From the IMG/VR virus record IMGVR_UViG_3300024264_001583, positions 1-24,631 of that record: a stretch of DNA of 24,631 nucleotides; one strand, written 5' to 3'. The notes beneath the pieces are model-generated. The model was not told where the DNA came from and made no database searches. It saw nothing but the letters and a program-made list of their open reading frames with translations. This stretch comes from a virus. A program made the position numbers and the translations under genes. Within the stretch, counting starts at the first letter, position 1. Every line of letters starts with the position of its first letter. Of the stretch, positions 14,127 through 20,401 are shown one piece after another.

Positions 14127-15230
14127 ATGGCGAAAACAGTATTCAACACTGATAAAGTTGACTTTACAAAACAAAACATGTTCTTCGGAGCAGATATGAA
14201 CACGCAGAGATATGATACATTTAAGTTTCCTGTGTTTGATAAATTAAACCAAACGATGCTTGGATATTTTTGGCGTCCAGAAGAAGTTTCATTGCAGAAA
14301 GATAGAGCAGACTATGCTAACTTCCGCCCTGAGCAGAAGCATATCTTTACAGCAAACTTAAAGTATCAAACATTACTTGATAGTGTACAAGGACGTGGTC
14401 CGTGTTTAGCATTTTTGCCACACGTATCCTTACCAGAACTAGAAGGTTGTATTGTTACTTGGGACTTCTTTGAAACAATCCATTCACGTTCGTATACACA
14501 TATTATGAAAAATGTGTACGCTGATCCAAGTGAAGTATTTGATACTATCTTGGACGACAAAGAGATTCTTAAACGTGCAGAAGCTGTTACTAAGAACTAC
14601 GATGCATTTACACAAGCGGCAGACGCTTACAATCATCGTGGCGAAGGTAGTATGCTAGATGTCAAAAAGAAACTTTACTTGGCTATGATGAATGTAAATA
14701 TCCTAGAAGGACTTCGCTTTTATGTATCCTTTGCATGTACGTTTGGCTTTGGCGAACTAAAACTAATGGAAGGTTCTGCAAAGATTATTTCATTAATTGC
14801 ACGTGACGAAGCACAACACTTAGCACTTAGCACACACGTTCTTAAGAACTGGAGCAATGGCAAAGACGATCCACAAATGGTTAAGATTGCTAGAGAGTGT
14901 AAAGAAGAAGTGTACGAAATGTGGCGCACTTGCGTAGAAGAAGAAAAGGCATGGGCGGAGTACTTGTTTAAAGATGGTTCAATGATTGGACTTAATGCAA
15001 CACTACTTAATCAGTATGTAGAGTATATTGCTAACAGACGATTAAAAGCATTAGGATTAGATGCAATCTTTAACCAACCTGTAAATACTAACCCATTACC
15101 GTGGACTACACATTGGTTGAGTAGTTCAGGCTTGCAGGTAGCCCCACAAGAGACTGAAGTAGAGTCTTATGTTATTGGCGGTATTAAACAAGATGTAAGT
15201 GAAGAGTCACTTAAAGGATTTAGTTTATGA
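14127..15230 (+). CDS. nrdB: Ribonucleoside-diphosphate reductase, class Ia small (radical) subunit
   Basis: A 367-residue diiron-tyrosyl-radical subunit that pairs with NrdA. The metal ligands and radical site read as Asp85 (LLDS), Glu116 and His119 (FETIHS), Tyr123 (SRSYTHI), Glu194 (ILEGL), and Glu228 with His231 (DEAQH). The tyrosine and all ligands are therefore intact and the enzyme should be oxygen-dependent. The C-terminal tail (ESLKGFSL) would dock into NrdA. AAGGA lies before the ATG. The stop overlaps the glutaredoxin start (ATGA), so its electron donor is translated together with it. Confidence 0.97.
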   Translation: MAKTVFNTDKVDFTKQNMFFGADMNTQRYDTFKFPVFDKLNQTMLGYFWRPEEVSLQKDRADYANFRPEQKHIFTANLKYQTLLDSVQGRGPCLAFLPHVSLPELEGCIVTWDFFETIHSRSYTHIMKNVYADPSEVFDTILDDKEILKRAEAVTKNYDAFTQAADAYNHRGEGSMLDVKKKLYLAMMNVNILEGLRFYVSFACTFGFGELKLMEGSAKIISLIARDEAQHLALSTHVLKNWSNGKDDPQMVKIARECKEEVYEMWRTCVEEEKAWAEYLFKDGSMIGLNATLLNQYVEYIANRRLKALGLDAIFNQPVNTNPLPWTTHWLSSSGLQVAPQETEVESYVIGGIKQDVSEESLKGFSL

Positions 15231-15484
15231 CAAATATTGTAGTATGGAGCAAACCAAACTGCCCGTTTTGTGACAAAGCAAAAGCAAAGTTAGATGCAAT
15301 GCATATTAACTACGAAGTAAAGATGATTGGCACTGACGTACAGTTGGAAGATTTATTAGAGGCTGTACCAGGCGCAAGGAGTGTACCACAAATACAAATC
15401 AATGGTGAGAATATTGGTGGCTACACAGATTTATTAAAATATATTGAAGACACCAACTTCAATGGCACAGGATATACATTATAA
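15227..15484 (+). CDS. Glutaredoxin
   Basis: An 85-residue thioredoxin-fold redox protein with active site CPFC (Cys12/Cys15), the cis-proline turn SVP (Pro54), and the glutathione-binding GGYTDL (64-69). It most likely reduces the C-terminal cysteines of the phage ribonucleotide reductase, as its place directly behind nrdB suggests. AAAGGA lies eight bases before the ATG inside nrdB. The gene overlaps both nrdB and the next gene by a few bases, so production of all three is linked. Confidence 0.94.
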   Translation: MTNIVVWSKPNCPFCDKAKAKLDAMHINYEVKMIGTDVQLEDLLEAVPGARSVPQIQINGENIGGYTDLLKYIEDTNFNGTGYTL

Positions 15485-15771
15485 TGTTGATTCAAAAAAC
15501 ACACAGCATTGGTGACGTAGTTTCAATGAAGCTATCAACTGGTGAAGAAATAATTGGTAGATTAGAAGAAGAATCTGAAACAGGTTACAAACTTAAGAAA
15601 CCATTTGCAATAGTAATGGGCCAGCAAGGCCTTGCACTAGCACCATTTATGTTTAGTACAGCAAATGACCAGTCAATGGCATTTAAGCATACTAACGTAA
15701 TGACAGTAGGCATAACACTTGAAGAAATTTCAAAACAGTATGTCCAACAAACTACAGGTATTGTAACTTAA
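15484..15771 (+). CDS. Sm/Lsm-like small protein
   Basis: A 95-residue protein whose first half resembles an Sm1 motif. After a short helix come strands in GDVVSMKLSTGEEIIGRLEE and then GYKLKKPFAIVM. The Sm fold in phages was previously reported for a protein of putative cyanophage origin, as I recall, and this looks like a relative. Sm/Hfq-type rings bind RNA, but the RNA-contact residues cannot be assigned here and an unrelated SH3-like barrel is possible. It is coupled through TAATG to glutaredoxin upstream and to the PAAR gene downstream, an odd place for an RNA-binding protein. Confidence 0.65.
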   Translation: MLIQKTHSIGDVVSMKLSTGEEIIGRLEEESETGYKLKKPFAIVMGQQGLALAPFMFSTANDQSMAFKHTNVMTVGITLEEISKQYVQQTTGIVT

Positions 15772-16037
15772 TGCCTGGAATTAGTCGTGACAATGATACA
15801 GCAGGCGGAGATTTAATTCCAAGCCAATCAACTGTATTCGCAAATAGCGAACTAGTCATTGTTAACGGCGACAGTGTAGAAGGTCACGGGTCAGGCGAGC
15901 ATGCCGGACCAACTATAACAGCAGGTTCTAAAAATGTATTCATTGGCGGAGTTGCTGTTGTTAATGCAGGTGACCTTGCTACATGTGGTGATGCCGCAAC
16001 AGGTAGTGATACCGTAAATGTTGCCGATCCTAGCTAA
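15771..16037 (+). CDS. PAAR-domain baseplate spike tip protein
   Basis: An 88-residue PAAR protein. It is rich in Gly, Ala and Val strands and carries SVEGHGSGEHAGPTI, with histidines suited to bind the zinc or iron at the tip, then VNAGDLATCGDAATGS with Cys and Asp. PAAR proteins cap the gp5-type spike at the baseplate centre (gp5.4 in T4) and help pierce the outer membrane. The start is fixed by overlap (TAATG) with the Sm-like gene. Its position in the nrdB-glutaredoxin chain is unusual for a virion protein. Confidence 0.85.
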   Translation: MPGISRDNDTAGGDLIPSQSTVFANSELVIVNGDSVEGHGSGEHAGPTITAGSKNVFIGGVAVVNAGDLATCGDAATGSDTVNVADPS

Positions 16038-16068
16038 ACCACTTTTAACACCCCTTAAACGCAGATCT

Positions 16069-16076
16069 ATTAAATA
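16069..16076 (+). promoter_or_regulatory. Possible late-type promoter motif ATTAAATA
   Basis: ATTAAATA in the 68-base gap after the PAAR gene, 30 bases before the start at 16106. The match to the late pattern is weaker than the GATAAATA copies, and the same octamer also occurs inside genes. Confidence 0.35.
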
Positions 16077-16105
16077 AATTTGTAATTATAATACAGGAGA
16101 GCATT

Positions 16106-16282
16106 ATGGCGACACATGAAGAGATTGTACAAGCGTACAACAACTACTTGGCAGAGCATGCAACTTTCGAAGAGAAAGGTGTAAAGGCTGCAGCAACAAG
16201 AGCTAGAAAGGCACTTGGCGACTTAGGTAAACTAACTAAAGATCGCAGAAAAGAAATCATTGAAAAGAAGAACTCAATGTAA
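16106..16282 (+). CDS. Small basic helical protein, function unknown
   Basis: A 58-residue protein: MATHEEIVQAYNNYLAEH, then a basic stretch GVKAAATRARKALGDLGKL and a charged end RRKEIIEKKNSM. It is helical and Lys/Arg-rich. From memory, very similar short proteins occur across T4-like cyanophages, with no function known. The composition suits nucleic-acid binding. AGGAG lies six bases before the ATG. The stop overlaps the next gene's start (TAATG). Confidence 0.8.
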   Translation: MATHEEIVQAYNNYLAEHATFEEKGVKAAATRARKALGDLGKLTKDRRKEIIEKKNSM

Positions 16283-16491
16283 TGAGTGGACAAAGAAGTT
16301 GGCTTAAATTTTGGGCCCGAACTGTTGGTATGCCAATAGGCGTTACCGATGATGACAAACCAGAGTTTTTGCCAATTACGCAACAGGAAGTACGGAGAGC
16401 ATTAGCATTCCGTACTTTTTGGATTGTACTCCACATAATAACGTGTTTTATGATTATAGCAGGGAATGCGAAAGCAATATTTTTTAGTTAG
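16282..16491 (+). CDS. Small single-pass membrane protein, function unknown
   Basis: A 69-residue protein with a soluble N-terminal half (GMPIGVTDDDKPEFLPITQQ) and one hydrophobic helix (about 45-65, FWIVLHIITCFMIIAGNA). The order EVRRALAFRTFW before the helix looks conserved in marine T4-like phages, from memory. The start is fixed by TAATG overlap. A perfect nine-pair inverted repeat with a T-run lies inside the gene at 16388-16420. Confidence 0.75.
   Translation: MSGQRSWLKFWARTVGMPIGVTDDDKPEFLPITQQEVRRALAFRTFWIVLHIITCFMIIAGNAKAIFFS
16388..16420 (+). other. Intragenic terminator-like hairpin
   Basis: AAGTACGGA (16388-16396) pairs perfectly with TCCGTACTT (16409-16417) around a 12-base loop, and the 3' arm ends in a run of five T residues (16416-16420). 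It has the form of an intrinsic terminator but lies within a coding frame, so it may act as an attenuator or RNA-processing site. Confidence 0.5.
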
Positions 16492-16522
16492 CCAAAAATA
16501 GGAAACTGATTTTGATTAATTT

Positions 16523-16530
16523 ACTAAATA
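16523..16530 (+). promoter_or_regulatory. Late-type promoter motif ACTAAATA
   Basis: ACTAAATA lies 48 bases before the exported barrel-like protein at 16578. A weak TTTACT/GATATA pair (16520-16548) overlaps it, so sigma70 use cannot be excluded. Confidence 0.45.
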
Positions 16531-16577
16531 ATCTTTGCGTATGATATAAACGCGACAATAATAAAAAGGAATATTAT

Positions 16578-17177
16578 ATGAACAAACTATTATTATCAAT
16601 AGTAGCAGCAACCTTTATGGCTTTACCAGCTTTTGCAGATGACTTCGACAAAACTGGTGTAAGCGTAACGGCTTCAAAAGGTGATTTATCTTTTGGCTAC
16701 GCAACAGGAACACACGCTGACTTCGCAGATGGCGCTGATGTGTTCTCACTGGGCACTTCAGGCCCAGTAGCTAATGTTGGCTTACAATTCATTAGCAACG
16801 GCTCAACAGATGATTACAGATTGAATCTATCTAAAAGAGCTGATCTTACATTAATTAATTTAAATCTTTATGGTGTTGCAGAAGCACACTATGACTTTGG
16901 TGATTCATTTGCTAAAGATAGATTAGTATTAAGCCCATATGTAGGTATCGAAGCACCTGTTTTTGGTGTAACACCATATGTTGAAGTAGGCTACGATGTT
17001 AGCTCATTAGAAGGTGACTACCTTGACTTTAACAACCAGGACAGCTATGCAGCTGTTGGTGCTAGAGTAGCTATTAACGAAAGCGTTGAGTTGAATGCTC
17101 AAATCCTTCAAAAGATGGATACCGATTTTGATAGCACAGATAGAGAATTTGTAGTAGGGTTCAACATTAAGTTGTAA
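16578..17177 (+). CDS. Exported outer-membrane beta-barrel-like protein
   Basis: A 199-residue protein with a clear Sec signal peptide, MNKLLLSIVAATFMALPAFA, likely cut after AFA (20). The mature part alternates short amphipathic strands (VSVTASKGDLSFGYA, RLVLSPYVGIEAPVFG, DREFVVGFNIKL). It is rich in Gly, Asp and aromatics and ends on a hydrophobic residue, the pattern of an eight-strand outer-membrane barrel. A phage may use it to alter the host surface or block other phages, which is inference. AAAAAGGA lies seven bases before the start, and an intrinsic terminator closes the unit, so it is a single-gene transcript. Confidence 0.8.
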   Translation: MNKLLLSIVAATFMALPAFADDFDKTGVSVTASKGDLSFGYATGTHADFADGADVFSLGTSGPVANVGLQFISNGSTDDYRLNLSKRADLTLINLNLYGVAEAHYDFGDSFAKDRLVLSPYVGIEAPVFGVTPYVEVGYDVSSLEGDYLDFNNQDSYAAVGARVAINESVELNAQILQKMDTDFDSTDREFVVGFNIKL

Positions 17178-17202
17178 TTTACCACAAAGTTCTATTTGAA
17201 TT

Positions 17203-17239
17203 AAAAAGGGTTGCTTTGTTGAATTGCAACTCTTTTTTT
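17203..17239 (+). terminator. Intrinsic terminator after the barrel-like gene
   Basis: AAAAAGGGTTGC (17203-17214) pairs with GCAACTCTTTTT (17226-17237) with one G-U pair, followed by more T residues. The loop is eleven bases. Confidence 0.9.
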
Positions 17240-17242
17240 ATG

Positions 17243-17250
17243 ACTAAATA
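17243..17250 (+). promoter_or_regulatory. Late-type promoter motif ACTAAATA
   Basis: ACTAAATA directly follows the terminator and lies 33 bases before the start at 17283. Confidence 0.45.
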
Positions 17251-17282
17251 ATGTTAGTATATAACAGGGCAAGGGGCAAACA

Positions 17283-17549
17283 ATGGCAGATATAAATCAA
17301 ACAGTGGAGATGCCTACTAGCGAGGACGATTTTCCAGAAGCAGATATTATTATCGAAGATGGAGCGTTTGACGGGTTCGAAGGTAAGACAATAAACATTA
17401 CTGAAAACGTAGAAAGTCAGGGCGATGTACAAGCAGGTATAGAATTTATCTATCATATGCGAGAACATATTATAGATGTAACAGTAGCCACAGCATATCT
17501 ATTAGTAGTGTATGCAATTTATATGTGGATTAAAAAGAAACTAAGTTAA
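17283..17549 (+). CDS. Small acidic protein with C-terminal membrane anchor
   Basis: An 88-residue protein with an acidic N-terminal half (SEDDFPEADIIIEDGAFDGF), a middle helix and one hydrophobic segment at about 64-83 (VTVATAYLLVVYAIYMWI) followed by KKKLS. This is a tail-anchored topology with the acidic part probably in the cytoplasm. I do not recognise the family. AAGGGGC before the ATG gives the ribosome site. It is followed 12 bases later by the thermonuclease gene and probably shares its transcript. Confidence 0.7.
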   Translation: MADINQTVEMPTSEDDFPEADIIIEDGAFDGFEGKTINITENVESQGDVQAGIEFIYHMREHIIDVTVATAYLLVVYAIYMWIKKKLS

Positions 17550-17561
17550 GAGGGCAAATAA

Positions 17562-18029
17562 ATGTACGAATATAAATGTAAGGTGTTACGTATAGTAGAC
17601 GGAGACACTGTTGATATAGATATCGATTTAGGATTTGGTATATGGATGCACAGAGAACGTGTTCGTATAATGGGAATTGATACTCCTGAATCAAGAACAA
17701 GAGATACAGTAGAGAAAACATTTGGACTAGCGTCTAAAGCAAGACTCAAAGACATGTTACCAATTGGATCGATCCAAATACTTAAAACAGAAATTGATCG
17801 AAGCGGAGAAGACAAGAAAGGAAAGTTTGGAAGAATCCTTGGAGACTTCCTTATTGACGATAGAAGAGTCACTGAAATACTTGTTGAAGAAGGACATGCT
17901 GTAGCATACTTCGGTGGAAGCAAAGAAGAGATTGCAGCAAAACATTTAGTTAATAGAGATAAGTTATTGCGTGAAGGGGTAGTAAGTCGTGAAGACTATG
18001 ATGCCGCTGTCGCTAAAATGACAAAATAA
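17562..18029 (+). CDS. Staphylococcal-nuclease-like (thermonuclease) protein
   Basis: A 155-residue SNase-fold nuclease. Catalytic positions are present: Asp15 in DGDTVD, Arg35 with Asp40 and Glu43 in RVRIMGIDTPE, and a second arginine, Arg91, in KFGRILGD. The family cuts DNA and RNA with calcium. No signal peptide is seen, so it would act inside the host, perhaps on host DNA or RNA, or be released at lysis. The start has AGGG about six to eight bases upstream. The next gene follows a fresh consensus promoter, so this gene ends its unit. Confidence 0.93.
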   Translation: MYEYKCKVLRIVDGDTVDIDIDLGFGIWMHRERVRIMGIDTPESRTRDTVEKTFGLASKARLKDMLPIGSIQILKTEIDRSGEDKKGKFGRILGDFLIDDRRVTEILVEEGHAVAYFGGSKEEIAAKHLVNRDKLLREGVVSREDYDAAVAKMTK

Positions 18030-18032
18030 AGG

Positions 18033-18061
18033 TTGACATAACGTCTACTCTTTGCTATAAT
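18033..18061 (+). promoter_or_regulatory. Consensus sigma70-type promoter
   Basis: TTGACA (18033-18038), exactly 17 bases, then TATAAT (18056-18061): a perfect match to the bacterial housekeeping consensus. It drives the gene at 18093 and probably the lysin behind it. Confidence 0.88.
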
Positions 18062-18092
18062 ATTATTATAATATAGGCACGGAGTAGGCAAT

Positions 18093-18545
18093 ATGACAAT
18101 GCATCTAGCGAGAGGTCTTAGTACCATCAGTACTAAGAAGCGTAAGAAAAAAGCTCTCACACAAAAAGATATCGAAAGATATACTGTCGAATGGCGTAAG
18201 CACAACAAAGCAATGCGTCAAGCAAACAATCACTCATTACAGTACGAAACATTAGACGACTACATTTCGTATGTTCGTGGTGAATACAAAGCCCCTATAA
18301 AAAGTAGAGGCACGTACACACCGGACACAAGCTGGCGTAGAGATGAACCAAAGATTCCTTCTGCAATGGAAGAAGCAATTAAGAATGGTACATTTAATAG
18401 AGGTTGTTCAGGCGGTACTAAGAAAGAAACACCTAAGTATACAGGTGATCTTATTGTAGGCATTGCAACAATGCACAAATCAAATGCTGTTCCTGTAATG
18501 AGAGGCACAAAGCAGGCAGAAGAAATTGCAAGGATGAGGAGATAA
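18093..18545 (+). CDS. Conserved-type phage protein, function unknown
   Basis: A 150-residue basic protein starting MTMHLARGLSTISTKKRKKK, with a helical middle (ERYTVEWRKHNKAMRQ) and a C-terminal motif VGIATMHKSNAVPVMRG. I recall proteins with the same start and end in many T4-like cyanophages, all without function. There is no membrane segment or signal peptide. ATG 18099 is an alternative start. A perfect consensus promoter precedes it, so it is likely among the strongest early genes in the window. That would suit a host-takeover role, but this is inference. Confidence 0.8.
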   Translation: MTMHLARGLSTISTKKRKKKALTQKDIERYTVEWRKHNKAMRQANNHSLQYETLDDYISYVRGEYKAPIKSRGTYTPDTSWRRDEPKIPSAMEEAIKNGTFNRGCSGGTKKETPKYTGDLIVGIATMHKSNAVPVMRGTKQAEEIARMRR

Positions 18546-18547
18546 GC

Positions 18548-19108
18548 ATGAAACATTTAATGAGTATATTTTTTATCGCTCTGTTCACAACGGCAACACA
18601 TGGCTCTACATTTCAACAACCAATAGAAGGCGAAGTGTTTACTGAGCGTGAAGAGCCCGAATTGTACTGTTTAGCAATAAACATTTATCACGAAGCAAGA
18701 GCAGATCATATTGCAGGCCAATATGCTGTTGCAGATGTAGTTCTTAATCGTGTACAAGATACACGATATCCTAATACTATTTGTGAAGTAGTAAAACAAG
18801 GTCCAGTAAAAGAGAGTTGGAAGACTAAACAGTATTCTAATCTACATGATAACGAACGTATATACAATCCTATTCGACACAAGTGCCAATTTAGTTGGTG
18901 GTGTGACGGTCGTAGTGATGCAACACATGACTTGGACAGTTGGATGCGAGCGCAAGAAATTGCACAGCGTCTTGTGTATCTAGGAAGATATAGAGGCATA
19001 ACAGAAGGTGCTACGCACTATCACGCAACATATGTTTCTCCAAAATGGATTAGTGATTTAGACCAGGTTGGACGTATAGGACAACATATTTTTTACCGTT
19101 GGCCATAA
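18548..19108 (+). CDS. Exported SleB-type cell wall hydrolase (lysin)
   Basis: A 186-residue endolysin-type protein with an N-terminal signal (MKHLMSIFFIALFTTATHG, likely cut near residue 19) and a hydrolase-2/SleB domain. The domain starts with the catalytic glutamate in INIYHEAR (Glu49) and continues AVADVVLNRVQDTRYP and CQFSWWCDG. SleB enzymes cleave the glycan strands of peptidoglycan. Export by the host Sec system means it may work without a classic holin pore. GGAG lies about six bases before the start, just behind the preceding stop. Its unit is closed by a new promoter at 19115. Confidence 0.9.
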   Translation: MKHLMSIFFIALFTTATHGSTFQQPIEGEVFTEREEPELYCLAINIYHEARADHIAGQYAVADVVLNRVQDTRYPNTICEVVKQGPVKESWKTKQYSNLHDNERIYNPIRHKCQFSWWCDGRSDATHDLDSWMRAQEIAQRLVYLGRYRGITEGATHYHATYVSPKWISDLDQVGRIGQHIFYRWP

Positions 19109-19114
19109 AAGTGG

Positions 19115-19143
19115 TTGACATTCTTTTAACTTGAACATATACT
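19115..19143 (+). promoter_or_regulatory. Sigma70-type promoter of the lipoprotein cluster
   Basis: TTGACA (19115-19120), a 17-base spacer and TATACT (19138-19143). It lies 37 bases before the first lipoprotein start at 19181. Confidence 0.85.
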
Positions 19144-19180
19144 ATAAACTTAATAATGAATAGGCTAAATGGAGGCTAAT

Positions 19181-19696
19181 ATGAATAATATGTTGAAAGC
19201 GGCTACATTCGCAGGCGTCATCCTGACACTTGGAGCATGTAGTTCAATGACTACTATCGACGTAAGAGAAACTAAAGCAAACCCTAAGTGGTATGAAGAT
19301 TGTGAGCAAATTGGCTCAGAAGGTTTCTTGTTTTGGAAAACTGACTATGCGTATGCATGTGGTATGGGCGAAAGTCAATACGAACAAGCAAGTGAATCAC
19401 AAGCATATACTTTTGCTGTGAAAGGTTATGCAGAACGTATTAACGGTACTGTGAATAGTTTTACAGAAGTAGACATCAACGACAATAGTCGTAAAACTAG
19501 AACGTATGTAAAACATTCTGTTGAAGACACAGTTATTAGAGAGCATCTTGAAGTTAAGAAGAAGTCTTACCAACTTGCATCTACTGGCAACGTTCATACG
19601 TATGTAAGAATTAAGATGCCACTTGAAACTTTTGATCGTTTGATTCAGGAGGCAAAGAATGGTCAAGTATCTATTGCTGACAATAGTAGCAATTAG
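19181..19696 (+). CDS. Lipoprotein 1 (LPP20-like)
   Basis: A 171-residue protein with a lipoprotein signal: MNNMLKAATFAGVILTLGAC, the lipobox LGAC making Cys20 the lipid-bearing residue. The mature part contains ACGMGESQYEQASESQAY and AYTFAVKGYAERINGTVNSF. This order of Gly, Ala-rich helix and Leu/Ile-x-x-x-V resembles LPP20-type bacterial lipoproteins. The start at 19181 is preferred over ATG 19169 because GGAGG (19171-19175) sits five bases before it. It should be fixed to the inner or outer membrane. It overlaps lipoprotein 2 by 38 bases in another frame. Confidence 0.78.
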   Translation: MNNMLKAATFAGVILTLGACSSMTTIDVRETKANPKWYEDCEQIGSEGFLFWKTDYAYACGMGESQYEQASESQAYTFAVKGYAERINGTVNSFTEVDINDNSRKTRTYVKHSVEDTVIREHLEVKKKSYQLASTGNVHTYVRIKMPLETFDRLIQEAKNGQVSIADNSSN

Positions 19697-19988
19697 TAGT
19701 GCAGGGTGTACAACACCCGCCTACTTTGACTACAAGGCGCCATACTGTTACACTGATGAAACTGTCCAATTAAAGGATGGCGAAAAGGTATCAGGTAATG
19801 CAACCCACTCTTGTACTGATCGTCCAGGACAACAGGTTGCTATACAACGTGCAGGAATTGATGCAGGTTGTAAAGAGTTTTGGTATAATGAATTTAGAAA
19901 CGGGAAAGTAATTCCTACTAGAGGAGTGTATTGTGAGAAACTTGACGGTAGCACTGAGATCATTAATATTAACGGCAACAATAATTAG
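19659..19988 (+). CDS. Lipoprotein 2, function unknown
   Basis: A 109-residue protein with signal MVKYLLLTIVAISSAGC, where SAGC is the lipobox and Cys17 the lipid-bearing residue. The short mature part holds five further cysteines (in APYCYTDE, THSCTDRPG, AGCKEFWY and VYCEKL, plus the lipid Cys), which suggests disulphides in the periplasm. It overlaps both neighbours in different frames. The family is unknown to me. The arrangement partly recalls the nested Rz/Rz1 spanin genes, but no partner spanin is evident. Confidence 0.72.
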   Translation: MVKYLLLTIVAISSAGCTTPAYFDYKAPYCYTDETVQLKDGEKVSGNATHSCTDRPGQQVAIQRAGIDAGCKEFWYNEFRNGKVIPTRGVYCEKLDGSTEIININGNNN

Positions 19989-20376
19989 TCTAGGGGCGTG
20001 TTCAACAACTACGCCCTATCAGACTAGTGCTGTACAAGTTCCTGCTGTTAATAGTCCAACCGGTGGCACAAGCATTATGGTTGATGTTGTAAACGGCTTG
20101 TATATTACAAACAAGTACGGACTAGATAAGCAACAGAAACAAAAACAAACAGCCGCCTTTTATACAGCGTTAGACAGCGACTACGGCAAGGTTATTAGTT
20201 GGTACGAACGTAATGCAATGGGTCATGTTAAGGCTGTACACGGCTATCCACAAGGTAGAGGATTTTGTAGAGTAGTTTATAGTCAAGTAACTGTTAAAGG
20301 TCGTTCACGACACTTTGAAGAAACTGTATGTAAGAAACATCTCGACGATGTGAGGTGGCACTTTGTCCGAAAATAA
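19933..20376 (+). CDS. Lipoprotein 3 (17-kDa surface-antigen-like C-terminus)
   Basis: A 147-residue protein starting at GTG 19933 with GAGGAG six bases upstream. The signal MRNLTVALRSLILTATIISL is followed by the lipobox LGAC, giving lipid Cys23. The last 40 residues (GRGFCRVVYSQVTVKGRSRH, then FEETVCKK and WHFVRK) resemble the C-terminal part of rickettsial-type 17-kDa surface antigens, with paired cysteines and a Trp near the end. That match is by eye only. It overlaps lipoprotein 2 by 56 bases. A host-derived envelope protein captured by the phage is one explanation. Confidence 0.72.
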   Translation: MRNLTVALRSLILTATIISLGACSTTTPYQTSAVQVPAVNSPTGGTSIMVDVVNGLYITNKYGLDKQQKQKQTAAFYTALDSDYGKVISWYERNAMGHVKAVHGYPQGRGFCRVVYSQVTVKGRSRHFEETVCKKHLDDVRWHFVRK

Positions 20377-20377
20377 C

Positions 20378-20385
20378 GATAAATA
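20378..20385 (+). promoter_or_regulatory. Late-type promoter motif GATAAATA
   Basis: GATAAATA overlaps the end of the lipoprotein 3 region and lies 17 bases before ATG 20402. The leader would be only about ten bases and would begin close to the AGAGGG ribosome site. Confidence 0.55.
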
Positions 20386-20401
20386 CATAGAGGGAAATAC
20401 A

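Noticed and set aside
19659-20376. Reading the overlapping lipoproteins 2 and 3 as an Rz/Rz1 spanin pair
   Set aside because: Both carry lipoboxes and neither is a membrane-anchored coiled-coil i-spanin. The overlap is partial rather than nested, so the spanin call is not supported.
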